Positions 48,701 through 60,905 of a DNA stretch of 64,000 nt are shown one piece after another (the stretch's first letter is position 1; each line of letters starts with the position of its first letter). The notes beneath the pieces are model-generated. The model saw only the letters and a list, made by a program, of their open reading frames with translations, searched no databases and was not told where the DNA came from. The position numbers and the translations under genes are program-made. Source of the stretch: Atrichornis clamosus (Eukaryota; Chordata; Aves; Passeriformes; Menuridae); NCBI GenBank assembly GCA_013400975.1, contig WBMZ01004786.1, forward strand, positions 1 through 64,000. Reading direction: 5' to 3'.

Positions 48701-51700
48701 CATAGGGGCTGGACAAATCCACCACAGGTGAGTGCCTGTGGTTCCCACAAGAAGCCCCACCTGGGGAAGCTCCTGCTCTGGTGGCTCCTGGGTGGTGGGA
48801 GAGAGTGGCAGGGAGGGATGATTCTGGTCTCCTCTGTGTCTGCTGATTGCTCTTGTGTACCTAGTAGTGGTCTCAGCTGGAGAGAAAGACAGAGTGATAG
48901 AGCCTCTGTCCTGATGCAGCACTGCTGCTCTTGGGCTGCCTCCTTCACCTTTTGCACTGCGAAATTTCAGGTGACACCTTTTACTCCATTTATTCTTGTA
49001 AGAGATATATATTGCTGCTCTTCTGAATCATCAGAGAGTGCCATCAATCTGCTCTCACCTTTCTTGTTGTCCTCTGATGAGCCCCACAGGGTCCTGGGGT
49101 GCTGACCTTTCCAAGCACCCTGCTTGATGAACCACCCCTCACCCTACAGAGGGCTGGAATGAGTGGTACCAGCAGAGGTTCTTCCCTGTTCTTCATCCCC
49201 AGGGGGAATTTACCTACCGAGTATTTCTCACATCCTGAGGAAGTGGCTGCAGATGGAGGAGCTGTGAGTGTTGTCCGGGAGGGAGCGTGCTGGTCCTTCG
49301 ACCTCCTGTGCTACGGGAACAAGAGCTCTCCTGGCCGCCTGCCCTGCTCTAGCGATGCTTAACCCAATGTCCCTGACTCCCTGAAAAATCCCGGCCAGCA
49401 GAAAAAGGCAGCCACCCACTGGGAAGAAGGAAGGCACTGCTGGGTCTCTTCTTGTCTTTTGTTCAGGCAGGCAAAGTCCAAGGCTAGCTGTCACACGGAG
49501 CATTCTGGGCTGTGGGTGTGTGTCAGCACATCCTGGAGACCCACAGAAACTGGCACCGGAGATAAAAAAGCTGGAGAGGACTTTGCCTGAGGGCATTCAG
49601 CAGGGCACAGGCCTCAGGACATAATGCACAAGGTTGGGCTGGTTTTTTGTGTGCTTACCACCATGGGCACCTCCAGTTCCTTGCAGTAGGGAACAGCACC
49701 CTGGACCACATCTGTGCTGACTGCTGACTGAAAAATTCTGATGGGTCACTCCAACACATTTTAAGTACTTTGTGGTTTGGTTGCTGTTTGTGGGGTTTGG
49801 TTGGTTTGTTTGTTGGTAGATTTGTTTTTTTATTTAAAAAGAGAGTGATTTCTGTGGACAGTAGTGCTGGGGGTGCACATGACAGGACTCGGAGATGGGC
49901 ACAAAGTAAGAAGCTGATCTGAGAGATGCTTGTCCTCCCTCTAAATTTCTTGCAGCTACTATTGCTGCATCCCAAACACTATTTCTGAAGGGGCAAGGGG
50001 GTTGGTGGTCATGTTGTGGGAAGAACCTCGTTGTCACCAGCATGCCTGGGGGTGGAGGAGCAGCCCCAGTAGAAGAGATTGCTCCTGCCTGTGACAGAGA
50101 GTTTATCAGGCAGATGTAGCTGCAACTCTGAGCCCAGGAGCACCTGGGTTGTGGGAGAATGACACTGCAGAGCTCTGCTCCATGGTGACAGTAGGGTCAT
50201 CCAGCTTCTGCGGCCTTGCCATGCTCTCTGTGTGTCACTCACTGTCCCCCTTCTCCTTCCCTGTGTGATGGAGTGACACATCAACTCTTGCATTCATTGT
50301 CTGCCTGGTCTGTTTGGATGAGACCGTGAGGGCTTTAGGATCTAGGGCAGGTCTGAGTCTCTGGACACCACCTGCACTAAGTGACAGTTCCTGTGTGTCT
50401 TGGACAGGCACACATGGCTGGCACATCCCTGCAGGCTGAGTGGTGATGCTCCTTTTGTTGTGCAGGAGCTGAAGCCATGGTGCTGAGTGATGGCACTGGC
50501 CATGCCAAATGCTTCAGCATTCTCTTTCCCTCTCTACTGTCTTAAAATCCCAGGAAAACATGGCTACAATCCTCCAGGTGAAGCGAGCCCTGTTTTGTTC
50601 ACGCAACACTTGTCTGTGCTGGAGACACCACGTTAAGGAGTCTGTGATGTGTCGGGATGGGTCCACAAGCCTTGCTCCCCATAGCTGCCCTCTCACACAA
50701 ACACAGAGCAAGGAGAAAGCATCTGCCAAACTTCCACAGCACCAGCACCAGCGGCTGAAGGGAGGCAGCAGGAGCTGAGCACGGGCGACAGCCTCATGTG
50801 CCTGTGGCTTATGGTGAAAGAGCTTGCACAGGACACAGCGAGCATGGAGAGACGCCAAAATCTCTATCCCGGTGTGTCTCTGCTACTCTTTTTCAAGGAT
50901 CCATGCTGGTACATGTAAACCAGTGTTAGTTCAGAGTTGACATCATGTCAGTGCTCTTGACACATTCCTTGCTGCCATTTGCTGGGTTCCTCCCTCCTGA
51001 CGCCCTCCTAGCGTACCTGGATGGTGTCACAAGGCAGTGCATGGGCCCCTGTACCTGTGTGAGGACCCTGAAGCCACCTGGCTTGCAGCCAGGGATGGGG
51101 CAAGGCTAGCCTGCTCCGCCTCCCCCACATGCATGCCAGTGAATACTTCCCAGCTAATCAAGGATGTTTTCCAGTGAGCTTCAAGCCATGCACAGCTAAT
51201 GTCACACCAGTGTCATTTACCTCTGCAGTGAAATAAGACTGCTGATTACACAGCAGTAGATTAAAGGGCTTTCAATATCCTTATTGGGTACAAGATACAA
51301 AAACTTAGCCTGGTAGCTGACTTCAAAGAAAAAAGAAGTGAAGGTAAATCTAAATGATCAAGGGAGAACCTGGTGCTGTGTCCCCCTTTTCACAGTCTGC
51401 TCAGGTTTACAGCTTACACAGCCCTGTGTACATTTGAGTAAATACAGTGCAAGAATGTAGGTTCATTTCCTTGCAGAGACACTTGCAAGCCCAGTGTCTC
51501 ATTCTTGTCCTCTTTCTTCTTGCACTGCCAATCTAATTTGTCCTTTGGTGCTGATGGATTGAGTGGCTTGGAGAGGTACTTTGTCACTTCCAGCACGAGC
51601 CATGGTCAGAGGGGCAGTGGGGAGTTGCGTTGTCTCCTTGCTGTTCTTGGCAAAGGTGAGGAGCACAGGAGAGACAGGAGACATCAAAGTCCCAGATCCC

Positions 51701-54700
51701 AGAGATACCAAGAGGTTGGGCTGCCCTTGGTGTGACAGGAGCAAGACCCAACAGCCGGGTGGGCAGCACCCCCTTCTCACACCCTGTGGGGTTCCTGCTG
51801 CTGCCCACCAGCCCAACAACCAGCTTCCCTGTCTTTTTTTTGCTTTTTTACTTTCTGAATCCCAGCTGTGTTTGAGGAAGGGTATCAGAATTATTATACC
51901 AGGGGAAACACAGTAGTGGCCACCATGGGCTGTGCTGCAGCCTGTGTAAAGTTGGGCTTTCCTTTGCAGCTGATGTTCCAGCAAAGGTGGCAGATCCTTT
52001 CTGATTTTTATCTTAGAAGTGGCTGCCTTCCTGAAGAAATGAAAGCATAACCTTTCAGGCATCAGTACACTTCCTCTGGGCTCCAGATCCCAGTTCTAAC
52101 TCTTTTATAGGTTTCTAGCCCTGCAGAGCAGGGAGCAGAAAAGAGGTGAAGCAGGTCTGTAGATCACCTGTAACGTCTTCACTGGGGATCCTCAGGTCAC
52201 AGCTTAGGAACTGCTGCTTTTAAAGGACTGTGAAGCAAAAAGGTAGAGAAAAAGGTTATTGTCTGCAAAACTGCACCCTGGAGCACAGCCAATTTCCTAT
52301 GCTTATGCAATAACAAAAAGCAAACAGCAAAAATCCCGCAGGAAGGGAAGGCCACTGACCCACTGCAGGATCTGAGCCACCAACCACACCGACTTCTTCC
52401 TCTCTCCTCCATGTGAGGCTTTGGTTTCTGCTGGGTTCCGCTCCTGCCGGGCCGCAGCAGGCTGCCATCCTGGCAATGGTGGCACACAAATGGTACAGTG
52501 CTTCCTTCCATTCCCTCCCAGCGGACCCCCAAACCTGGCAGTTCCCTTTAGCCAGGCTGCAGGCAGGAGTCTGACCTTCTCGACTGTCCCAGTGCCCCTA
52601 AAGGCCTAGCAGTGCTCACTGCAGGACGACAGGGCTGCATAGGTGACAGCAACTGAAGCAAAAGTCCCCTTGTGCTGGAACACTTAGAACATCATTTCTG
52701 GAAGGTTTTGTCCCAGGTCAGCTAGCCTGACCCCAAGGGCAAGCACCATTCCAACCAGAAAGCAGTCCTTGGCAGAGCTGATTTCCCGGTGCAAATGTAG
52801 CTGGAGAGTCCCTGCTCCTCTCTATGCAGGTCTGGGTGTTGGTTTTTGCATCTGCTTCTGCTGGGGCTTTTGGTGTGTCATGGTGGCTTATTGCTTTTAC
52901 CCCACTGGAGGGCAAGGCCAGATGGGTCTGGAGAGGCTCATCCCTCAACTCTGCACGTGGCAAAAGCACTTACCCAGGTCCCCAGACTTGGACTGTAAAG
53001 CTGGAATCAGGCACGCATCAAGGCAAAAATATGACATCCTCAGACAAGAGGACTTGTCTAGCCCGTGGTGTCCTTGGGTCAAGAGCAGGGGTCAAACGCT
53101 CCTGGATTGGTAAATCTCACCTTCAGGACTGAAGTAGCCACATCTGTGCTTAACTGCTGCTCTGTTGCCTTCAGAGGTTGTGAGTTATGCAAAGGGATGG
53201 GGAAGCCTCAAGCCACAGAGCCCACACCATGCACGTTGCCACTGCTTCTGCCCTGATATCCCCAGGCATCAGCACATACCAACACAAGGGCTGGCAGGGA
53301 GTCCAGCTGGAAAAGGCCAGAAGGGCTTTCTACCTGCTCGGCTCGTGGATCAGTGGCTGTCACGATCTGTCACTGGCTTGCTGCCCTGAGCCACACGCTG
53401 CAGCTCCCTCAGTTTCTATTCTTCAATCACACTCTTTCTTTCATTTTCCAGAGTTTTCTCCGTGATTATCAACAGCATTCTGAGGCACCTCCCAGCCCTT
53501 GTTGAAGAAGAGGAAATAATCTCTTCTTCAGGAAGTGGCCAGGACATCTGAAGCAGCCTTCTCACCCAAGTGTAAATGATACCAAGCGATGTGCCTGGGC
53601 AGGAAACTGAGGCACTGAGGGCAGAGGATGCTGCCAGAAGCAGGGCTCCAGAGCATTTTGTAGAGGGAGTACAGCTGCTGCCATTAGTTAATTAATGCTT
53701 CGTGGGGGACTGTCCTTGGGAACACCACTGTTGGAGTTTCATGGTGCTCCTGTCTGAGCACTGCTGAACTCTGGGGCCACAGGCTTGCCCCACGCTGTGA
53801 ATGGCCAAGAGTCCTGTTGGGGGTCTCCATGGACTGCTTAAAGTGGGATGATTTACTTCTTCTCATTTGGCAGCTCAGTTGTCCCCTCCAGCCACCCAGA
53901 GGTCTTCATTTCAGAAACAAAATGGTGCTCTGAAGAAACTGTCTTTGTCCCCCAGGTGAAAGTACACACATAGTGGACTGGGGGGTCTGCAGGAAGATCT
54001 GCATCCAGTGTCTTTACCCCAGCTAGCGTTAGGAGCTGCTGATCCTGCAGCAGCTGGGGCTTTACCCTTCCACAGAACCTCTCCTCCACACAGGACAGAC
54101 ACAGCTGAGATGACACACTTTTCTCTTGACATTGCCTAATTGGCTTGATTTGTCCACATTAAACATTTATTATCCACAGTTAGCTCCTTCATTAGCTATG
54201 ACACATCATGTTTAACCACACAGCAGTGCCAGGGCCAGCAGCAAACACTCAGGAAACTTCTGCATGAGGTTAATACAGAGGCAATGAGAAAATCTGGGTC
54301 TGAATTCAAATGTGAACAAGCCTGGAAATACATCTGAGCTGGTAGAAGACCTTAGACAAGTGTGCACATCCACATGCACAGCCTTCATCCCTGCCTCCTT
54401 TATTTACACACAGTATAATGGCTTGCCTGTGGATCCGAGCACTTGCAAGGAGAAATGAGCACACATTTTGTTCGCAAACCACAGCATAATTAATTCCCAG
54501 CAAAGCTTCTGGGGTTTGCTCTGTGGCTGTGTAAGTTCAAGGTGCTACCCAGGGTTAACAAGATGCCTCTCCTGCATGCCCAGGGTGCTCAGTCCCACCA
54601 GCACAGGGCAAGGGATGGGTTTGCCGGATCCAGGGAGAAACCAAACAGGTGGGAAAGGAAAACAATTTAGGAAATGACAGAAAAAGCAAGATGAGGAGCA

Positions 54701-55189
54701 TGCCGGGGTCCCTGCTACGCCCAGCCCCACTCCGAAGCAGCCTCAGGTCCTTGCCCCCAGGACTTTTCCCTGAGGGTTTTCTCAGCTTCCTCTCACAGGG
54801 TTGGACGTTTCTCCAAAGGCTGTTTTGAAGGCAATGTTTGCCATCTAGTGGGAAAACAGAGTCTGTGTATCTGACTTGCCTGCAGAAGGATGGGGCTGGT
54901 GGCCTTTTGTCAGTAATTGGGATCCACACTTCCCTTCCCATCCCCAGCGGGGAGTTCCAGGGACGAGGGAAATTGTGAGAGTTGGTGCTGGCTCAGCCTC
55001 CTGCAGGCAGCTCGCCAGGCTCTTTGCCACCAGCCCTATGGTGGCAGATGCCTGCCTGAGTATGGATCCCTAGACCAAGCCCTTCGAGTGGTCACTGGCT
55101 GAGCTGCTGCCCAGCTAAGTGGGGAGCTGAAAGAAGAGCTCTGTAGTAGGGGAAAAAGCACCATGTTCTGGATAAATGGTGCCTTTCAG
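39701..55189. other. Intergenic between CCL19 and the minisatellite, no gene recognised
   Basis: This is the left part of the interval in which mammals carry CCL27. I looked on the plus strand for an exon with adjacent cysteines after a splice acceptor, followed by a DGDC-like and an IC.SP-like stretch, and found none. Open frames such as 53853-54116 minus and 45507-45827 plus look moderately protein-like but have no family match and no convincing start or splice context. No CR1 piece is clear enough to call. Confidence 0.45.
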
Positions 55190-55462
55190 GTCAGCAAACC
55201 CCTGGGGATTGGTGCCTTCCAGCTTGGCATCCTCCCAGGCATCTGTCTTCCAGGTTAGCCTCCTCCTGGGGATCAGTGCCTTCCAGGCTGGCATCTCCAG
55301 CACTCCACTGGCAATCAGCACCTTCCAAGTCAGCATCCTCTCTGGTATTAGTGCCTTCCAGGTCAGCATATGTCCAGTGATTAGTGCTTCCCAGGTTAGC
55401 TTTCCCCTGGGAATCAGTGCCTTTAAGACCTGCAGATCTTCCTGGGGATCGGTCATCATCCC
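55190..55462. repeat. 33-bp minisatellite, about eight diverged copies
   Basis: The motif around GTGCCTTCCAGGTCAGC recurs at 55213, about 55243, 55277, about 55319, 55351, 55384 and 55417. The steps are about 33 bp, with one of about 31 and one of about 42. The unit begins with a CTGGGGATCA-like stretch. Because 33 is a multiple of three, 11-residue repeats result: GISAFQVSILS-like on the plus strand (ATG at 55176, 144 codons), and DLEGTNPQEDA-like or LTWKALIPERM-like on the minus strand. Confidence 0.85.
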
Positions 55463-57330
55463 AGGAGTGGATCCCAAGTGTCGACACAGACCTGACACTT
55501 TTGGCTCCTTCAGATCCATCGGCACAGAGGTGACTATGCTAGGGCCAGTACTGGCCCAGCATATCTGTGGAGCTCAGCTGCTGCCACATCTGGTGGATCT
55601 TCCAGTGTAGAACAAAGGCTAGGACTTACTTGTATGTGTTGTGACCCTGCAAAGAGGTCATACAAGACTCCCAGAGGCACATTTAACTCTGGTTCAACAT
55701 TTTCAGGATGCAGAGAAAGGCCCAGCTGCACAGAGCTCTGTCTGCCGCGCTCCATGCAATCCTGGAAACATGGGGACCACTGGAGTGTCCCAGCTGGTTG
55801 AGAAGTTCCTACCTAGGGCTGGGCCGTGCTGTCCATAACCTCTATTTGTTTATTCTGCCCATGCAGACAAAGCAGCTGATGTGGCAGTGGATGAAGGGGA
55901 CCACAAGGTGCAGCTGGTGGGAGGAGAGCAGGTACAGAGGCTCCCTGTTCCTCCCTAGAGAAGGTGTCGAAGTATGTCCTGCTCTGTTTTAGTCCCTGCA
56001 GTTCTGAAGGCAGCTGGAGGAGAAGATGGGAAGGGAGGAGATCATCTCCTCTGAGCAAGTGACATGGCAGCATCGAGGAGATACAGTCCTCACAGTGCAC
56101 AGCAGGAGGAGCGCGTGGGGAGCACACAGCAGGCATTGCTGCGAGAAGCCCTGGCACTGCATGTGTCCCCTAATGCCACCACACTCCATGGCAGGCACAC
56201 AAAACACTGGGAACTCTTGCTTGGACAACAGGCCTCTTTCCAGTGCAGGGGAGGAAAAAAAAAAAAAAGAAAAAGCTGGCAGGAAAGTTGTGGGCTCAGA
56301 GAGCTCACCCAAAGGAACTGCTGCTGCTGCTCTGAGCAGGAAGCAGCCATTTCCCGAGAGCATCACAAGCAGCAGTGCTTGGGCTGAGCTGAACTGCTGG
56401 CTTTACCCTCCCTGTGGCCACGTGCTCTGTGAAAGACCAAAAGCATCCTAGAGGCAGGGAAGGGGCCAGTCCCAGCAAGGAAAGAAAGAAATAACCCTTT
56501 TCTGGAGAGAGAAGCTGACAATGAGGTAGTAAGAGATGTCTCAGGTCTCTACCTTCTCAACATGTGTTTGAGTGCCAGCACATCTGGCCTGGCAGATGAT
56601 GTCTCCCCCTCTGCTTCAGGAGAGAGCGGACGACGGGCAAGGAATTTCTGACCTGTGGCTGCTGGAAAGGGAGGCACATGAAGAGGGAGTATGTGGAATC
56701 TCAGGGGTCTCTATTGGATTGAGTGCTCGAGCTCTCTAGCAAGTTCCCAGGCAGAGGTATTCACATGCAAGTGAGGTGAAAGCCATCAGGGTCAGGGCGA
56801 ATGCTCTTTAAAGCATTTGTGTTTGGATTCACTGTGTCCCTGAGCATGGTCCCTGCTGCTCCTACTCTCCCAGTGTCTGGGCAATGTAAGATGGAAGCAG
56901 CTCATGAGGGGGATGCAATCACTCTGGAGATGCCCTGCACTCTCTCCAATACTCTCAGGAGCTGCACTGGTAACAATTCAGGCTGTATGTCCTCGTATCA
57001 GCTGCGATGCCACTTACATGGGGGCAGGGTGCATGGGTCACACCCAAGACTTGTTCCCAAACATGGTTCTCCTTTCTCTGCCCATGGACCTTTCACCCTT
57101 CTTCAAAAGTCAGCCTCTGCACAGTGAGCATCTTTGATGCTCAGGATGGTAACTGGGTGTCCAAACTGCCTATCCATACATTCATCTATACAACTGTCTA
57201 TCCCTTCCTTCCTCTGACAACTGATCCATGCATCCATCTATATATCTGCATGTCTCCTTCCCTCAATCCATGCATCCTTCCCTCCCTGCTGAACTGTGTA
57301 TGTACCCTTGGCTTTCTATATCACTTCATG
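55463..57330. other. Intergenic, with a small open frame having a signal-peptide-like start
   Basis: A 15-base A run lies at 56254-56268 and a (CTG)4 run near 56322. An ATG at 56801 opens a 108-codon frame whose first 20 residues (MLFKAFVFGFTVSLSMVPAA) resemble a signal peptide. A possible splice donor (CAAT/GTAAGA) follows 85 bases after the ATG, in phase 1. No second exon could be matched to it, so no gene is called. Confidence 0.35.
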
Positions 57331-57366
<36 letters not shown>

Positions 57367-57417
57367 NNNNNNNNNNNNNNNNNNNNNNNNNNNNNNNNNN
57401 NNNNNNNNNNNNNNNNN

Positions 57418-57451
<34 letters not shown>
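57331..57451. repeat. (AT)n microsatellite containing an assembly gap
   Basis: An uninterrupted AT dinucleotide run goes from about 57337 to 57366 and resumes from 57420 to 57451. A run of 51 undetermined bases lies between (57367-57417). The true array length is therefore unknown. Any protein read through this stretch is an artefact. Confidence 0.97.
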
Positions 57452-57454
<3 letters not shown>

Positions 57455-60384
57455 TTATGGCCAATGTCTCCCACATGCTGCCAAAGCTGCTTTTACTTCT
57501 TTCCTTGGCTCAGGATTTGGCGGAGAAGGAAGTAGAAGCAGCCATGAGAGGTAAGTTGAGACTGTTTTGCTTCACAGTCCTGTACAACTCGCCTCCTCCC
57601 CTGCAAAATGCGGGCTGATCCTGGCAGCGAGGCAGGGAGAGGAGGAGGCTACTCCTGAGGGCTAGCTCAGAAATTTGGCAGGGTTGGTGGCAGTCAAACA
57701 GACCAGGCAGCGCTGCACAACCGCCCAAAACCAGTGCCCTGCTGCAAAGGCTTTTGCCAAGGCTTTAGATTTCCCAAACAAGCCCCTGCATGACACATGA
57801 TTTGGATGGGGCCACCCTGTGCTGGATGGAGACAATGGACATGACCTCTCTGCATCTCAGTGCTGGGGACCTTCCCTGGTGTGTAGCACTGTCTGATGGA
57901 AATTTTTTACACGCAGCACGTTCCAGGCCATGTTCTCCTGCACTTTTCTCCTGCTGGGCTTCGTCCCTGTTCCATGCCAGGGAGCTGGACCCATCCCTGC
58001 TCCTTGTGGATGCAGCCCACAGGCTGCTTTGACCTGGCACATCCTCAGCATCTCCGGGCCTGGCTTGTACCAGCTCTCCCGGCAATCTTGGCACAGCATC
58101 CACCCTGGGGAGGGTGGGATATGGCAGCAAGGCAAGTTTGGATGTGCCTCTGCCTACTTGGGGCAGGGTGCGTCCAGGCAAGGCTCCAGCCTGCAGCAGG
58201 AAGCCTCCTGCTCACTCAGCGGCTGCGCGAGCCACCAGAGAGCCCGATCCTTGGAGGAAGTGTACTGGCCCCACAGTGGGACAGGGAGGTGCCGGCACTG
58301 GGACTGGTCTCATGGTCCCTTCCTGTTTTTCTTCTCCACGGCTTGAAGGCAAAGTTGATTTTGGCATCTGGATCCCTCTCCTTTATTCCAGATTGCTGTT
58401 CACCCCAGCCCTTCCCATGATCTTCTCTGGTCCACTGGAAAGCCCTGTTTGCCCATGACCACCACAAGTGCATCCTCCCCTTGGGCAACTGGGAGTGCAG
58501 CACCCAGCACCAGGCATCTTCACTCCCCAAAGAACAGAATTTGCTGCTTCCTTCGGGTCCCCAAGGCCTGTGTGTCACAGGGGCAGGGAGCTGGGCCATG
58601 GGGCATCCCAGCTGGCAGTTGCAGCGCAGGCAGGCACAACCTTGTGGTGGTATGCAGACACCTGGCCTGCTCTTGGTATCCCCAGCTGCCAAATGAGTGG
58701 CAGATCCTGACTCCTACCCTCAGAGAGGAAAGGGGTCACCCTCAGGGTCATGGGACGAGGACCAGATGTGCATCTCTTGCCCTCAAGCTGCCCTGGGCAC
58801 CAGAACTGGGTGTCGCCACTGCCTGGCCAGGCAAGCCCCAGCTAAGGAAGGGGACACAGGGCTTGGAACACGAGGACAGCAGATCTACGGGTCCCCTGGC
58901 ATGGGATCTATGGGTCTGCCTGTCACTTCTCATCTAACCACCTGAGCTTGCCTGCACAGGTACACATTTCCTTGCAGACATGTGAGGCTCTGGTGGTCTC
59001 TGCTTCCCCTAACCAGCAGCAACATGCTTCTATTTGGAGCTACCTGGACTTTTCGGAGTGTGTAAGCAGGCAGGATACAGGGGCCAGAGCTGCTGTCTCA
59101 CACACTCTCACATTTTCTGGCTGTTGTGCTGCTAAATCTTGAGCAGGCATCAGCCTCTAAATCAGCACCAGATGCTGGGAAATTACTGAGTTGTTTGCAA
59201 ACACTGGAGCCACAGCTATGGGGTGTACATCACCTGTGTTCCACAGCTGTTGTCTCTGGACAACCACTGCCTCGACTTCCTCCATAGTGGCAGAGGAGTG
59301 GGACCTGGTGGTGCTATCAGAGGTTTCCAAGTGGTAAAGGCTGCCCAGGCCACGCTGGGGACCAAGAAGAGACAAGGGTGACCACGACAAGCAAGACAAG
59401 GGTGACTGTGTGATACATCAGAATGTGTGCTGGCTGGGTTGGATGCTGGGGACCAGAGTCCAGCAGGTGATGGCAGTGTGATACAGCTGGAGCTGTCATG
59501 CTCTGGGATGCACCTGGGAGAGGAGATGTGGCTGCTTAGCCTAAAAGCCCAGGCAGGATCTGTCTCCTTGTATTTCCCCAGCCTGGTGACCTGCCTGACT
59601 TGCCCTGCAGAGAGCCCTGCTCTGGTCCAAGGATAATGCCACCACAGTAGCACACTGTAGACAGAGGGCTGACACTCATTTCTCCTGTCCAGGGTGACTG
59701 CACTCATGAGGAACAGTGGGCTGGGATCCCACAAAGCCAAGCATGGTCGGCCCACATGACCCCACAATCACAGCACCCAGTGAGGGCAGCAAGGGGCCTG
59801 TGGGCACACAAGACACTGCAAAAGGCACAGCCTGCCCCAGTCCCCTCCAACCCAGTGTACACAAGGACTCTTTTGGGAGGTGCCCCAGACCAGGCTCCAT
59901 GTGCATGGTGGGTTCAGGGGCAGCCCCAGGGCCCGGGTGGGTTCCCACCCTGCACTGGCTCTGCTCCCTGTGCTCCACGCGTCGCTGCTGTCTGAATTTC
60001 CACCCAGCTCCATCTGGATCTCGTTGGGCTGCTGGCACTGAGCTCCGGGGTCGGGAGGTGCCAACACATGGAAGCCATTAGAGGGGCCAGGTCGAGGTGT
60101 GGCAGGGGGGCCACATGCAGAGCGAGGGGGGCTGTGCTGAGGGTCCTGTCCCTGCTGCTGGGCTGGTGAGGGCAGGGCAGATGTCCCACACAGCTGCCTG
60201 CCTTCATTCTCTTCTGGCATTTAGCCTTGGTGTGGGTCTCTCTCAGCCTCTCCAGGCACCTGGGGAGAGAGTCTGGGGAGCAGCCCTGCTGCCTGTGCAC
60301 GTCCTGCAAAGACCGTTCCCGAGCTGGCACTCACCCCTCCCTTGGCCCAGCATCATCTGCAAGGGGCTTTTGCCTGGACAGTGC
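57452..60384. other. Intergenic between the AT repeat and the end of IL11RA
   Basis: No gene was recognised. An ATG at 57930 opens a 138-codon frame beginning MFSCTFLLLGFVPVPCQG, again signal-peptide-like and Cys-rich. It lacks a chemokine cysteine pattern, and an upstream promoter is not apparent. Other frames here overlap on several strands and show no family features. Confidence 0.4.
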
Positions 60385-60905
60385 CAATGATAGCATTGGC
60401 ATATCCCCTTTATTGGCGTCGCTGCTCCGTCCAGCCACAGCATGGGGGATTGGGGCAGAGGGAAGGGGTGGGGGGATGTTCTCTTCCGCCTGCTGGCGGC
60501 TGGTGGGGGGTGACAGGCAGGTCTCAGCACCTCTTGGTCTGGCACTGATGCCCAGCACCCCTGGGAGCCTACACCCATGGTCCCCCTCAACACTCAGCAG
60601 TGAAGTGGGGCTGGCTCAGTGTCTTATCCCCATTTGTTTAGCAGCGCTCGGAGGTGGAGCTGGCCTGTCACCCTGAGCCTGAAGTGACTCCAGCTGGCTC
60701 CTGGTGGGCTCAGGCAGTCCAACGCTCCTGGGAGCAGAGCCTCTCTCCTTACGATCCATCCTGCAACCCCAGGGTGTTGGGGGCTCCGGCAATGTCCACA
60801 GCTGTGGGGTGACCCAGGAAGCGTGGGGTCCTTGGGGGCCAGCAGTGGCATCAAGTCCCACGTGTGGGCAAGCGGGTGCAGGGAGCAGGGATCGGCCAGG
60901 GCTCA
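60385..60905 (-). other. IL11RA: IL11RA 3' untranslated region
   Basis: The stretch from the TAG stop at 60908-60906 down to just past the minus-strand AATAAA at 60414-60409. It is about 500 bases long and GC-rich, without obvious introns. The exact cleavage point is inferred. Confidence 0.6.
60409..60414 (-). terminator. IL11RA polyadenylation signal AATAAA (minus strand)
   Basis: The plus strand reads TTTATT here, a canonical AATAAA on the minus strand about 490 bases after the IL11RA stop. It is the first such hexamer seen downstream of the stop and lies in an otherwise GC-rich stretch. Confidence 0.7.

Noticed and set aside
53065..53256. Plus-strand frame with an NCCS pair after a CTTCAG, considered as a CCL27 second exon
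   Set aside because: The sequence after the cysteine pair does not follow a chemokine pattern, the next cysteines are too close, and the frame has no matching third exon.
53853..54116. Minus-strand frame with protein-like composition
   Set aside because: It starts at GTG rather than ATG, shows no family motif, and has no splice or polyadenylation context.
57007..57618. Long plus-strand frames crossing the AT repeat and the N run
   Set aside because: They are open only because the AT dinucleotide repeat encodes Ile-Tyr repeats and because undetermined bases are read through.
58560..58700. A CC-containing stretch (CCFLRVPKACVSQ) considered as part of a chemokine
   Set aside because: The spacing to other cysteines is wrong, there is no acceptor in the right phase, and the neighbouring residues do not fit a chemokine fold.
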